Below are positions 51,039 through 60,185 of a stretch of 64,000 bases of DNA, piece after piece. Under the pieces are notes generated by a model. That model was not told the origin of the DNA, did no database searches, and saw nothing but the letters and a program-made list of their open reading frames with translations. The DNA is taken from NCBI RefSeq assembly GCF_010726645.1, contig NZ_AP022563.1:4712001-4776000 (forward strand). The letters are read 5' to 3'. The first letter of the stretch is position 1. Each line of letters opens with the position of its first letter. This DNA is from Mycolicibacterium duvalii. GTDB taxonomy: Bacteria; Actinomycetota; Actinomycetes; Mycobacteriales; Mycobacteriaceae. The translations under genes and the position numbers were made by a program.

Positions 51039-52436
51039 CTACGGGGCGGGTGGGGGCGGCGCGAACGGATCGGCCGGCGGCGCCGGCGCGGGCGCGGGCG
51101 GCGGTGGGGGCGGCGGAAGCCCGAAAGGCGGTGGCGGCGGGGGTGGCGGTGCAGCCGGCGGCGGGGGCGGCGGCGCGGCGCCGGGCGGCGGCTCAGGGGC
51201 CGGTGGCGGGGGCGCCATCTGTGGCATGTGTTGGGTGTCCTGGCCGGTGTCGCTCTGGCTGGATGACGAACCGCTCTGGCTCGACGATCCGGACGAGCTG
51301 CCCGACTGCGAGGACGAGGACGAGGACGAGGATGACGACGACGACGATTCCGAGTCGTCCGGCATCGGGATCGGCGGCAGGTTGAGGCGTTCTGCCGGGA
51401 TGTCGGGCGGGGGCACCGGCGGCTGACCGTTGATCAGCAGCGGGCCCTTGGCGCTGTTGAGCAGCGTCGACCACCCGCCGTTGCCGAGGGTGGCGCCAAT
51501 GCTGCACGACACCTGCTTGCTACCCGCCGCCCAGCTGGGCAGCGAGATCGTGCTGTAGATCAGCGTCAGCGTGGTGTTGCGCAGCTGGATCGGCGCCAGG
51601 TACGCGTCGGTCAGCTTCGTGCAGGTGTCCTTGATGTAGGTGTCCTGCTCCGGTTCGGGCGGTAGCGCGTCCGGGAACCGCTCGGCGAGGTTGACGGCGC
51701 CGGTGACCTCCATCGCATGCGGGGCGGCGCAGTCGACCGGGATGTCGGTGGGCTGATTGGTGCCCGGGTCGATGCCCAGGCAGGTCCCCGGCGGCCACAC
51801 CTTGGACTGGTCGATCTCGGCGACGCGGCCGGTGAACAGCATCTGCTGGTTGTTCGGTCCGGGGAGCTGCAGCCCGCACAGCATGCGGCGCTCGCCGGAC
51901 TGCCGCCAGGCCTTCTCTCCCGCCCACAGCATGCTCACCGTGAAGCGGCTGTTGGGGTCGAAGCGCGGACCGAGATAGCGCTTCACCGCGGCGGTGCACT
52001 GCTCCTGGCTGATCTGCTGGATGCGCGCCGGTGACGGTGGCGGGGCTTCCGGTCCGTACTCGCTGCCCGGGAAGGTCCGCATGTCCACCGACGCGGCCAC
52101 CTCGAACCGGTGCTCGGCCGCGCAGTCGACGATCTCGGCCGCGTCCGGCGTGCGATCGGGCCAGGTCAGGCAGTCACCGCTGGTGGCGTTGTCGAAGGTG
52201 GCATTGCCGCGCGGCCCGAGCGAGATCGAGTTCGCGGTCAGTCCGCTGGCCCGATCGGTCTGCGGCAGGGCGGTGATGACCCCGGCGATCAGCAGGCCGC
52301 CGAGCGCGGTGAGCAGCAGCGCGCGCCGGGTCGCTTCGGCTTGCAGGCTGCGCCACCATCCGCGCGAGGCGCCACGCGAAGAAGGTGCGGGCGCGTCGCG
52401 CACGGAATCAGGACTCGGTTCGGACATCCGCTCCAT
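51039..52436 (-). CDS. Septum_form-domain membrane protein with Ser/Pro tail (Rv3835-type)
   Basis: A 465-residue protein. A cytoplasmic N-terminus and one helix (ALLLTALGGLLIAGVITALP) precede an extracellular region with two Cys-containing Septum_form repeats (SGDCLTWPD...VDCAAEHRFEV and PGTCLGIDP...VDCAAPHAMEV). After residue ~345 come a run of 13 serines with Ser/Gln/Gly repeats and then a Pro-rich tail of ~75 residues. Likely an envelope protein acting at division sites. ATG 52436 is chosen, and ATG 52427 is possible. It is divergent from serS. Confidence 0.85.
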   Translation of the reverse strand: MERMSEPSPDSVRDAPAPSSRGASRGWWRSLQAEATRRALLLTALGGLLIAGVITALPQTDRASGLTANSISLGPRGNATFDNATSGDCLTWPDRTPDAAEIVDCAAEHRFEVAASVDMRTFPGSEYGPEAPPPSPARIQQISQEQCTAAVKRYLGPRFDPNSRFTVSMLWAGEKAWRQSGERRMLCGLQLPGPNNQQMLFTGRVAEIDQSKVWPPGTCLGIDPGTNQPTDIPVDCAAPHAMEVTGAVNLAERFPDALPPEPEQDTYIKDTCTKLTDAYLAPIQLRNTTLTLIYSTISLPSWAAGSKQVSCSIGATLGNGGWSTLLNSAKGPLLINGQPPVPPPDIPAERLNLPPIPMPDDSESSSSSSSSSSSSSQSGSSSGSSSQSGSSSSQSDTGQDTQHMPQMAPPPPAPEPPPGAAPPPPPPAAPPPPPPPPFGLPPPPPPPAPAPAPPADPFAPPPPAP

Positions 52437-52552
52437 TGTGACAGGCGTGTCGGGTGCTGTGACAAGTGTTGCAGTTGTAATGTCATGCGGCTGCAGCAGC
52501 CGTGGCGGCGACAGCTGCTTCGGAGCGCCCGGTCACCCCGTAGGGTGTGGCC

Positions 52553-53809
52553 GTGATCGACCTCAAGGTGCTGCGAGAAAACCCCGATGCCGTACGCGCC
52601 TCGCAACGGGCCCGTGGTGAGGACCCGGGCCTTGTCGACGCGCTGGCCGAGGCCGACTCAGCCCGCCGGGCTGCGATATCGGCCGCCGACAACCTGCGGG
52701 CAGAACAGAAATCGGCGAGCAAGCTCGTCGGCAAAGCCTCCCCCGACGAGCGACCGGCGCTGCTGGCTGCGGCCAAAGAACTCGCCGAGAAGGTCAAGGC
52801 CGCCGAAGCCGCTCAGCTGGATGCCGAGCAGGCCTACACCGCCGCGCACCTGGCCATCTCGAACGTCATCATCGACGGGGTCCCCGCCGGCGGGGAGGAC
52901 GACTTCGTCGTGCTCGACACCGTCGGCGAACCGCCCGCGCTGGAGAATCCAAAAGATCATGTCGAGCTCGGCGAATCGCTGGGCCTGTTCGACATGGAAC
53001 GCGGCGCCAAGGTGTCGGGCTCGCGGTTCTACTTCCTGACCGGCCCCGGCGCGCTGCTGCAGCTCGGCCTGTTCCAGCTCGCCGTGCGCACGGCCGTCGA
53101 GAACGGCTTCACGCTGATGATCCCGCCGGTGCTCGTGCGCCCGGAGATCATGGCCGGCACCGGTTTCCTCGGCGCACACGCCGACGAGGTCTACCGGGTC
53201 GAGGCCGACGACCTCTATCTGGTCGGCACCTCGGAAGTCCCGCTGGCCGGCTACCACGCCAACGAGATCCTGGACCTGTCCGCCGGGCCGCTGCGCTACG
53301 CCGGTTGGTCGACGTGTTTCCGCCGGGAAGCCGGCAGCTACGGCAAGGACACCCGGGGCATCATCCGGGTGCACCAGTTCGACAAGGTCGAGGGCTTCGT
53401 CTACTGCCGGCCCGAGCAGGCCGAGGCCGAACACCAGCGGCTGCTGGACTGGCAGCGCCAGATGCTGGCGGCCATCGAGGTGCCCTACCGGGTGATCGAC
53501 ATCGCCGCCGGCGACCTCGGTTCCTCGGCGGCGCGCAAGTACGACTGCGAGGCATGGGTGCCGACGCAGCACACCTACCGCGAGCTGACCTCGACGTCGA
53601 ACTGCACCACGTTCCAGGCGCGGCGTCTGTCGGTGCGCTACCGCGACGACAGCGGCAAACCGCAGACCGCGGCGACGCTGAACGGCACGCTGGCCACCAC
53701 GCGATGGCTGGTGGCCATCCTGGAGAACCACCAGCAGCCCGACGGCAGCGTGCGGGTGCCGTCAGCGCTGGTGCCCTATGTCGGGACGGATGTGCTGGCG
53801 CCGCGCTGA
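52553..53809 (+). CDS. serS: Seryl-tRNA synthetase
   Basis: A 418-residue class II aminoacyl-tRNA synthetase. The N-terminal coiled-coil tRNA-binding arm (to ~110) precedes the catalytic domain with motif 2 (STCFRREAGSYGKDTRGIIR), the RVHQFDKVE segment and motif 3 (NGTLATTRWLVAILENHQ). GTG 52553. Housekeeping gene; it is divergent from the Rv3835-type gene as in M. tuberculosis. Its stop is 9 bases from the end of the convergent giant surface protein. Confidence 0.97.
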   Translation: MIDLKVLRENPDAVRASQRARGEDPGLVDALAEADSARRAAISAADNLRAEQKSASKLVGKASPDERPALLAAAKELAEKVKAAEAAQLDAEQAYTAAHLAISNVIIDGVPAGGEDDFVVLDTVGEPPALENPKDHVELGESLGLFDMERGAKVSGSRFYFLTGPGALLQLGLFQLAVRTAVENGFTLMIPPVLVRPEIMAGTGFLGAHADEVYRVEADDLYLVGTSEVPLAGYHANEILDLSAGPLRYAGWSTCFRREAGSYGKDTRGIIRVHQFDKVEGFVYCRPEQAEAEHQRLLDWQRQMLAAIEVPYRVIDIAAGDLGSSAARKYDCEAWVPTQHTYRELTSTSNCTTFQARRLSVRYRDDSGKPQTAATLNGTLATTRWLVAILENHQQPDGSVRVPSALVPYVGTDVLAPR

Positions 53810-53818
53810 CCGGGCCGG

Positions 53819-56800
53819 TCAGACCTCCAGGGCGGCACCTGCGACGCCGATGGTGGTCAATCGCAGTGTGCGTGAGCCGTTTTCGACGGCCTCGGTGAAC
53901 TGATGGACAACGCCGGCGGTGCCGACCGTCACCGGCCCTACCGCGGAACCGGACACGTCGACGACAACGGGGTTGCCGGGGTCGTTCGGGTCGATCACCA
54001 CCACGTGGGTGAAGAACGTGGGGATGAAGTCACTGGTGTTGGTGCCCACGGTCTGGTAGGCCGTGCCATCGGCGGCGGTGACCACCGCGCCGTCCGGATT
54101 CCCCGCGATGTCGACGGTCATGGCGTTGGCGGGATCGGTCGGGTCGATGACCGTCACCCGGGTCACCACCGGGTAGTCGATGCCGTCGACGTCCGTGGCA
54201 GTGGTGGTCAGGTAGGCCGTGCCGTCCGTCCCGACCCGTAGACCCGGGTCATAGCCGTTGGTGAGCGAGTATTCGAAGAACGGGTCGTACTGGGTCTGCT
54301 CCACGGTCGCGGGAGTGGCGGGATCGTTCGGATCGATGATCGTCACATGCACGGTGTAGACGTTGTCCTCTCCGCCGGAGTAGCTCGTCTGATACGCGGT
54401 GCCGTCGCTACCGATCAACAGCTCACCGACCGGGTAACCGGGTAGCTCGATGACGGTGGGGTCGGTGGGGTCGGCCGGGTCGATCACCGCCACGCGGAAA
54501 ATGTCGGTGCCGGTGCCGTCGCCGGTCCGAAGGCGTTGGTAGACAGTGCCGTCGGCGGCGACAACGCTGGGCAGGATTGACTCGCCGGCCAGGTCCACGG
54601 TGGTGTAGTCGGCGAGATCGGCCGGATTGATCACGGTGAGATGCGTGACGTACTCGTCGGTGCCCGGGGTGCGGGTTTCGCTGAACTGGTAGGCAGTGCC
54701 GTTGGGGAAGAACCTCACCGACTCGTCCGGCATTCCGGGCGCATCGATGTCGGTTGGGCTGCCCGGATCGGTCGGATCGATCACCGTCACATGAGTCGCG
54801 GTGGTTCCGGTCCTACTGGTCAGATATGCGGCACCGTTGCTGTCGAAGGCGACCTCTCCCACATGATCACCGGGTAGTTCGACGGTGGTCGGGTTGGTGA
54901 AGTCCTGCGGATCGATGACCGTTACATACGACGCGTCGAAGTCGCCGTGGAGTTGGTAGCCGGTGCCGTCCGGGCCGAACACCACCGATCCATCGGGATA
55001 TTCGGCCAGTGTGATGGTGGTGGGACTGGCGAGGCTGCCCAGATCGAACCGCGTCACATGAGTGATGTCACCCGTCGAGAAGCTACCGGCGGAGGTGGTC
55101 TGATAGCCGAAGCCGGGACCGAAAACCACCGGCTCGGTGGAGAATCCGGGCAGATTGACGGTGGTGGCGGTTGTCGGGTTCGCCGGGTCGATGACTGTCA
55201 CGTGGGTGACGTCATCATTTCCCGAGACGCTGCGGGTGGTCTGGTAGACGAGGCCGTCGGGCCCGAGCACCAACGGGTCGGCGGGTTGACCGGGCAGGTC
55301 CACGGTGGAGGCGTCGGTGGGGTCGGCCGGGTCGATGACCGTCACGTGGGTGGTGGTGCTTCCGGTTCCGGTGACCAGGTAGGTGATGTCGCCGGCGAAC
55401 ACGGTGTGCTCGAAGTCACCGGGAACCTCGAGGATGGTGGCGTCGGCGGGCGCGGCCGGGTCGATCACGGCCACATAGGTTCCATCGCCGCTGTCGCTGA
55501 TCTGATAGGCGGTGCCGTCAGCGCCGAACTGCACTGGGCCCGTTGCAGTCCCAGGCAGTTCGATGGTGGTGGCGCTGGTCGGGTCGGCCGGGTCGACGAT
55601 CGTCACGTGGGTGGCCTCGTCGGTTTCGGCGGTCTGGTAGGCCAGGCCATCCGCGCCGATCACCAGCGGCCCGACGGCTTCGCCCGGTAGTGCGACCGTC
55701 CCTAGCGCGACAGGGTCGGAACCTACCGCGGTGACCGTGATGGTCGCCGTCGCCGTATCGGTCAGGTCGCCGTCGCTGGCCGTGTAGGTGAAGCTGTCGG
55801 TGCCGGCGAAGCCCGCGTCAGGTGTGTAGGTGAAGGTGCCGTCGGCGCTCAAGGACAGGGTGCCGTTTCCGGGTCCGCTGACGAGTTGCGCAGTGAGGCT
55901 GTCGATGTCGGAGTCGGTGTCGTTGGCCAGCACATCGCCCATGAGCGCCGTGTTCTCGTTGGTGACGAAGGTGTCGTCCTCCGCGCTGGGGGCGTTGTTG
56001 AAAGGGTTCGTGGGCGCGCCGAGGTAGATTACCGACACGGTTTCGTCGTTGTCGTTGACGACGTAGAGGTGGGTGCCGTCGGCGTCGACCGCCAGCGCGT
56101 CCGGCCGGGCTCCGACGTCGATCGGGTCGCCGATCACGAAGTTGAAGGTGACGCTGCTCGGGTCGGTGTCGATGACGACCACCTCGCCGTCGAAAGCATT
56201 GACCACGTAGGCGCGGGTGCCGTCCGGGGTGAATGCGATGGCCTGCGGAAGGTCGCCGACCGGAATCGGGTCGCCGATCACCGTGTTGTAGGTGGCGCTC
56301 AACAGGTTGGTGTCGATGACCGAGACGGTGTCGTCGCCCGCGTTGACGACGTAGGCGCGCGCGCCGTTGGGCGAGATCGCGATGTCGCTGGGGGTGTCCC
56401 CGACTGCGATCCCGGCCTCGATCAGGGTGCCGTAACCCGTGCTGTCCGGGTTGATGTCGAGTACTGCCACGGTGTCAGCACCCAACCTGGGGATCGTGAT
56501 GTAGGCCCGGTTGCCGTCGGGGGTGAGCGCCATGGCCCGCGGCGAGGAGTTCGCGACCCTGATCGGGCTGCCGATCACGGTGTGGAACGTCGGGCTGTCG
56601 GGGTCGGTGTCGACGACGACCACGTCAAGGCTGGACTGGTTGAGGATGATGGCGCGGTTGCCGTCGGGAGTGAACTCGATATCGGTGGGCCCGTCGCCGA
56701 CCTCGATCGGTTCGCCGACGACAGTGTTGTAGGTGGCGCTGGTGGGGTCGGTGTCGATGACCAGCAGGTGGCCGTTGCCGCCGACGACGTTGTCGTAGGC

Positions 56801-59638
56801 GACGTAGGCACGAAGGCCGTCCGGGCTGATCTCGATGTCGTCCGGTCCGTAGATCTCGAACGGGATCGTCTGCAGCACTGTGGGATTGTCGGGATCGGAC
56901 ACATCGATGACGGTGACCGAGGCGTTGTCCTCGTTGAACAGATTGCCGCCGTTGACGACGTAGGCGCGGGTGCCGTCTGGGGTGACGCTCACCGCGTTGG
57001 GGTTCTCGCCGACGTCGACCGTGCCGACGACAGTGTTCGGCAGGTCGTCGGTGACGGCGGTGACCGGGACGGTGATCTCGGTGCCGGCGGACAGGCCGGC
57101 GGGGTCGGTGGCTGCGACGGTGAAGCTGTCTTCGCCGTTGGGTTCTCCCGCTGCGGGCCGGGTGGTGGGGGTGTAGGTGTAGGTGCCGGCTTCGGGGTCG
57201 AAGGTGACGGTGCCGTTGTCGGGTCCGTCGGTGACGGTGTAGGTCAGTTCGTCGCCGTCGGGGTCGGTGAAGCCGAGTGTGCCGGTGACAGCACCGGTTT
57301 CGGGGGTCACGGTCTGCTCGCCGGGGGTGCCGGCGACCGGAGCCTGGTTGCCGGGTTCGGGAAGGGCCGCGACCGGTACGTCGATGGTGACCGTTGCGGT
57401 GGCCTGACCGTCGGAGGCGCTGACGGTGAAGATGTCTTCGCCGTTGGGTTCGCCCGCTGCGGGCCGGGTGGTGGGGGTGTAGGTGTAGGTGCCGGCTTCG
57501 GGGTCGAAGGTGACGGTGCCGTTGTCGGGTCCGTCGGTGACGGTGTAGGTCAGTTCGTCGCCGTCGGGGTCGGTGAAGCCGAGTGTGCCGGTGACAGAAC
57601 CGGTTTCGGGGGTCACGGTCTGCTCGCCGGGGGTGCCGGCGACCGGAGCCTGGTTGTCGGGGTCGAACGGTCGGCCGTAGACGGTGATGCCGTCGCCGGG
57701 ACCGGTGTTCGCGACCAGGTTGTCGCCCAGCACGATCGCGGTGTTGTCGGTGCCGGGACCGGCGATCGCGATCGACTCCGAACCCCAGACGAACGCGGTG
57801 TTGTCCTCGCCTTGCGCGGTGGCGCTGTTGGTGTCGCCCCAGATCCGGGCGACGTTACCCGGCCCGGTGGCGGTGGCCGAGTTGCTGTCACCGACGATCA
57901 CGGCCTTGCCGTCGTTTGCCTCGGCGGCGTTGCCGTCTCCGAGGATGGTGGCCTCGGCACGGGCCTGGGTCACGTTGCCGCTGGCGGCACTGTTATCGCC
58001 GACGATCCGGGCGATCGAGGTCGCACCGACGGCCTCGCTGGAGGCCACATTGGAGTCGCCGGTGATTTGCGCCGCAGCGTAGCCGTCTGCACCGGCATTG
58101 GCGACCGCGGTGCTTCCGTCGCCGACGATGCGCACCCGCGCGGTCGAATCCTGGTCGGCCGTCGCCGCGGCGCTGTTCTCGTCGCCGCGCACGGTGATCT
58201 CGGCTCGCGAGCCGTCGGTGGCCAGCGCGGTGGCGTCGCTGTCATTGCCGGTCAACACGACACGGGCCCGGCCGTCGTCGGCGACGGCAGTGACCCCGTT
58301 TCGGTGGCCGATCACCCGGGCTGCGGCGGGGCCGTCCAGGCCGGCGAGCTCGACGTCGTTGTCGGTGCCCCATATCGAGGCGCGGTTACCGACCCCGGCG
58401 CTCTCGACCTCGTTGCCGTCACCGCGAACCCGCAGGGAGCTCCCGTAGCCCGACCCTACGGCGGTGTTCCCGTCACCGATGATCCGAACGGTGTTGTAGG
58501 CGATGCCCGGAGCGTCGGCGGTGTTGGCGTTGCCTCGGATGTAGACGGTGTTGTGGTGGCCGCCGGCGGTGGCGGAGTTCTCGGCGCCGTAGACGGAGGT
58601 TCGGTTGCCCGCTCCTGAGGCCCCGGCGGTGTTGTCGTCGCCGCGGACCCGCACCCGGGTGAAGTTGCCCTCCGAGGTGGCGGTGCTGTTTTCACCGCGC
58701 ACCACGACCGCATTGAACAGACCCGACGCCGTGGCCACCGCGTTCTCGCCGAACGCGATCGCGAAGGATCCGAACCCGTCTGAGGTGGCGTAGGCGGTGC
58801 CGTTCTGCACGAGCTGGCGGCCGCCGACGGAGATGCTGAAGTTGGCGAAGGTGTCCTCGATTTCGCGGCGCAGCCACGACAGCACGCCCCACATGATCGG
58901 CGTGGCCGACGGCCCCGCGGGCGGCGTCGAGGTGGTCAACGGCGCCATGGCCGTGGTCAACATCGACGACGCGACGCCGATGAAGGTGCCCGGCGCAGCC
59001 TGCAGCGCCTTGACCGGGGCCCGCTCGGCCGTAACCCGACTGTCCATCCGGCCCTCCGGCGAGGACAGGCTCACCGATGCCGAACGTGGCGCGGGCGCGG
59101 GTGGTGAGCTGTCGGCCGGCACCTCCGACTCCGCGGTGCGCTCGACCTCGGAGTCGTCCCGACCGCGGGTCCCGATCGGCGCCGCGCCGGATGAGGCCGG
59201 GGCGCGGCGGGAACGCTCGGTACGTGCCGGTGTGGGCTCGACCTCGACCTCGACCTCCACCTCGGCCTCCACCTCGACCTCGTCATCGACCTCCTCGACC
59301 TCGACCTCGAGCTCCCCCTCGGCCTCGAGATCAGGCTCGTCAGAGTCGTCCGTCTGCGCGTCCGCGGTACCGGCTGACGTCCTGGTCAGGGAACGCTGGG
59401 TGGTGGATCCGCCGTCTCGGCTCCGCTTGGACGGGGAGCCCGCCGAAGCGGTCGACGCCGACGCCGAGCTGCTGTCCCCCGAGGTCGTGGATTCACCGGT
59501 GTCGGCCGACGCGGACCAGGGCAGGACGAACAGGACCGCTCCCACGCCGAGAGCGGCCGCCAGCGCGCCCACCCGTCCGATGTGGGCTCCGCCCGGGACG
59601 GCACTCGGATACAGCCGGTCATTACGTGTCGCACTCAT
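53819..59638 (-). CDS. Giant exported repeat protein (beta-roll, Ig-like, beta-propellers)
   Basis: A 1939-residue surface protein. Order: signal peptide (~20-45, ends ASA); Ser/Thr region; acidic Glu-Val run (~100-136); a segment with MWGVLSWLRREIEDTFANFS; a beta-roll-like array of GDxNxA repeats (~283-660); two nearly identical Ig-like VCBS/Big domains (~660-875); a seven-blade YVTN propeller (TPDGTRAYVVN, ~873-1203); one cadherin-like Ig domain; then thirteen blades of a second repeat (FGPDGTxYQT with HVTVIDPADP). ATG 59638 follows GGGGA and gives a proper signal peptide. No LPxTG or C-terminal helix is visible. Likely adhesion or ligand binding. Confidence 0.85.
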   Translation of the reverse strand: MSATRNDRLYPSAVPGGAHIGRVGALAAALGVGAVLFVLPWSASADTGESTTSGDSSSASASTASAGSPSKRSRDGGSTTQRSLTRTSAGTADAQTDDSDEPDLEAEGELEVEVEEVDDEVEVEAEVEVEVEVEPTPARTERSRRAPASSGAAPIGTRGRDDSEVERTAESEVPADSSPPAPAPRSASVSLSSPEGRMDSRVTAERAPVKALQAAPGTFIGVASSMLTTAMAPLTTSTPPAGPSATPIMWGVLSWLRREIEDTFANFSISVGGRQLVQNGTAYATSDGFGSFAIAFGENAVATASGLFNAVVVRGENSTATSEGNFTRVRVRGDDNTAGASGAGNRTSVYGAENSATAGGHHNTVYIRGNANTADAPGIAYNTVRIIGDGNTAVGSGYGSSLRVRGDGNEVESAGVGNRASIWGTDNDVELAGLDGPAAARVIGHRNGVTAVADDGRARVVLTGNDSDATALATDGSRAEITVRGDENSAAATADQDSTARVRIVGDGSTAVANAGADGYAAAQITGDSNVASSEAVGATSIARIVGDNSAASGNVTQARAEATILGDGNAAEANDGKAVIVGDSNSATATGPGNVARIWGDTNSATAQGEDNTAFVWGSESIAIAGPGTDNTAIVLGDNLVANTGPGDGITVYGRPFDPDNQAPVAGTPGEQTVTPETGSVTGTLGFTDPDGDELTYTVTDGPDNGTVTFDPEAGTYTYTPTTRPAAGEPNGEDIFTVSASDGQATATVTIDVPVAALPEPGNQAPVAGTPGEQTVTPETGAVTGTLGFTDPDGDELTYTVTDGPDNGTVTFDPEAGTYTYTPTTRPAAGEPNGEDSFTVAATDPAGLSAGTEITVPVTAVTDDLPNTVVGTVDVGENPNAVSVTPDGTRAYVVNGGNLFNEDNASVTVIDVSDPDNPTVLQTIPFEIYGPDDIEISPDGLRAYVAYDNVVGGNGHLLVIDTDPTSATYNTVVGEPIEVGDGPTDIEFTPDGNRAIILNQSSLDVVVVDTDPDSPTFHTVIGSPIRVANSSPRAMALTPDGNRAYITIPRLGADTVAVLDINPDSTGYGTLIEAGIAVGDTPSDIAISPNGARAYVVNAGDDTVSVIDTNLLSATYNTVIGDPIPVGDLPQAIAFTPDGTRAYVVNAFDGEVVVIDTDPSSVTFNFVIGDPIDVGARPDALAVDADGTHLYVVNDNDETVSVIYLGAPTNPFNNAPSAEDDTFVTNENTALMGDVLANDTDSDIDSLTAQLVSGPGNGTLSLSADGTFTYTPDAGFAGTDSFTYTASDGDLTDTATATITVTAVGSDPVALGTVALPGEAVGPLVIGADGLAYQTAETDEATHVTIVDPADPTSATTIELPGTATGPVQFGADGTAYQISDSGDGTYVAVIDPAAPADATILEVPGDFEHTVFAGDITYLVTGTGSTTTHVTVIDPADPTDASTVDLPGQPADPLVLGPDGLVYQTTRSVSGNDDVTHVTVIDPANPTTATTVNLPGFSTEPVVFGPGFGYQTTSAGSFSTGDITHVTRFDLGSLASPTTITLAEYPDGSVVFGPDGTGYQLHGDFDASYVTVIDPQDFTNPTTVELPGDHVGEVAFDSNGAAYLTSRTGTTATHVTVIDPTDPGSPTDIDAPGMPDESVRFFPNGTAYQFSETRTPGTDEYVTHLTVINPADLADYTTVDLAGESILPSVVAADGTVYQRLRTGDGTGTDIFRVAVIDPADPTDPTVIELPGYPVGELLIGSDGTAYQTSYSGGEDNVYTVHVTIIDPNDPATPATVEQTQYDPFFEYSLTNGYDPGLRVGTDGTAYLTTTATDVDGIDYPVVTRVTVIDPTDPANAMTVDIAGNPDGAVVTAADGTAYQTVGTNTSDFIPTFFTHVVVIDPNDPGNPVVVDVSGSAVGPVTVGTAGVVHQFTEAVENGSRTLRLTTIGVAGAALEV
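57131..57656 (-). repeat. 220-bp near-identical direct repeat inside the giant gene
   Basis: Bases 57131-57350 and 57437-57656 differ at only about two positions, with a 306-bp offset (102 codons), each encoding most of one Ig-like domain. Such identity inside otherwise diverged repeats means a recent duplication or gene conversion. Confidence 0.85.
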
Positions 59639-59843
59639 TGCGTCCCCGCCATTCACGTCGATGAACATGCCGAAGCCCGTCCTGGCCACGAAATGTGTCA
59701 GGAACCGGCTGCGGTACCGACGCTAGGTGCGGGCGCGGTCCGAGTAATCAGGGATTTCCCTATAACTGCCGGAGCGACAATTTCCTGCGGGTCACTCCGA
59801 CCGGCTGTTCAGGTGTGGCTTTGCGGTGTGCCGGCGGCCGGGA

Positions 59844-60185
59844 CTACCGCGCGGCGAGCAGTTCGTCGAGCACCCGGATGAACTCGTCGGGGTCGGCAGG
59901 GGTGCACGCCGGCTTGAGGCGGGTACCGGCCACGTCCAGCGTCACCAGCGTCGACTTCCACGGGCGGGTCATGTCCAGCGGCAGCCAGCGCCGCAGATCC
60001 GAGGTGCCCCAGACCCGGAACCGGTGCAGGAGGGTGCCCAGCGGTTCGGTGGCGTAGCCACGGATGTTGCGCAGCGGGATGATGCGCGACGTACCGGACG
60101 GAAAGTCGTAGCGCCGCAACGTCAGTGCTTCCTTGTCGAGCTGGATGCGTCCGTCGTCGTAATACAAGGCCTGCGTACCGGTCAC
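59844..60185 (-). CDS. PH-like-fold small protein (Rv3819-type)
   Basis: A 113-residue protein translationally coupled (GTGA) to the MBL-Rieske gene. It reads as alternating strands then a helix: VTGTQALYYDDGRIQLDKEA, LRRYDFPSGTSRIIPL, RFRVWGTSDLRRWLP, and a C-terminal EFIRVLDELL, similar to PH-like beta-sandwich proteins. M. tuberculosis Rv3819 (~111 residues) occupies the same place next to Rv3818. No catalytic residues are evident; possibly a partner subunit. Confidence 0.75.
   Translation of the reverse strand: MTGTQALYYDDGRIQLDKEALTLRRYDFPSGTSRIIPLRNIRGYATEPLGTLLHRFRVWGTSDLRRWLPLDMTRPWKSTLVTLDVAGTRLKPACTPADPDEFIRVLDELLAAR

Noticed and set aside
55886..58618. 910-codon open frame on the plus strand
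   Set aside because: It is antisense to the giant surface gene; its Gly/Val/Asp-rich sequence mirrors the repeats, with no motif or start signal.
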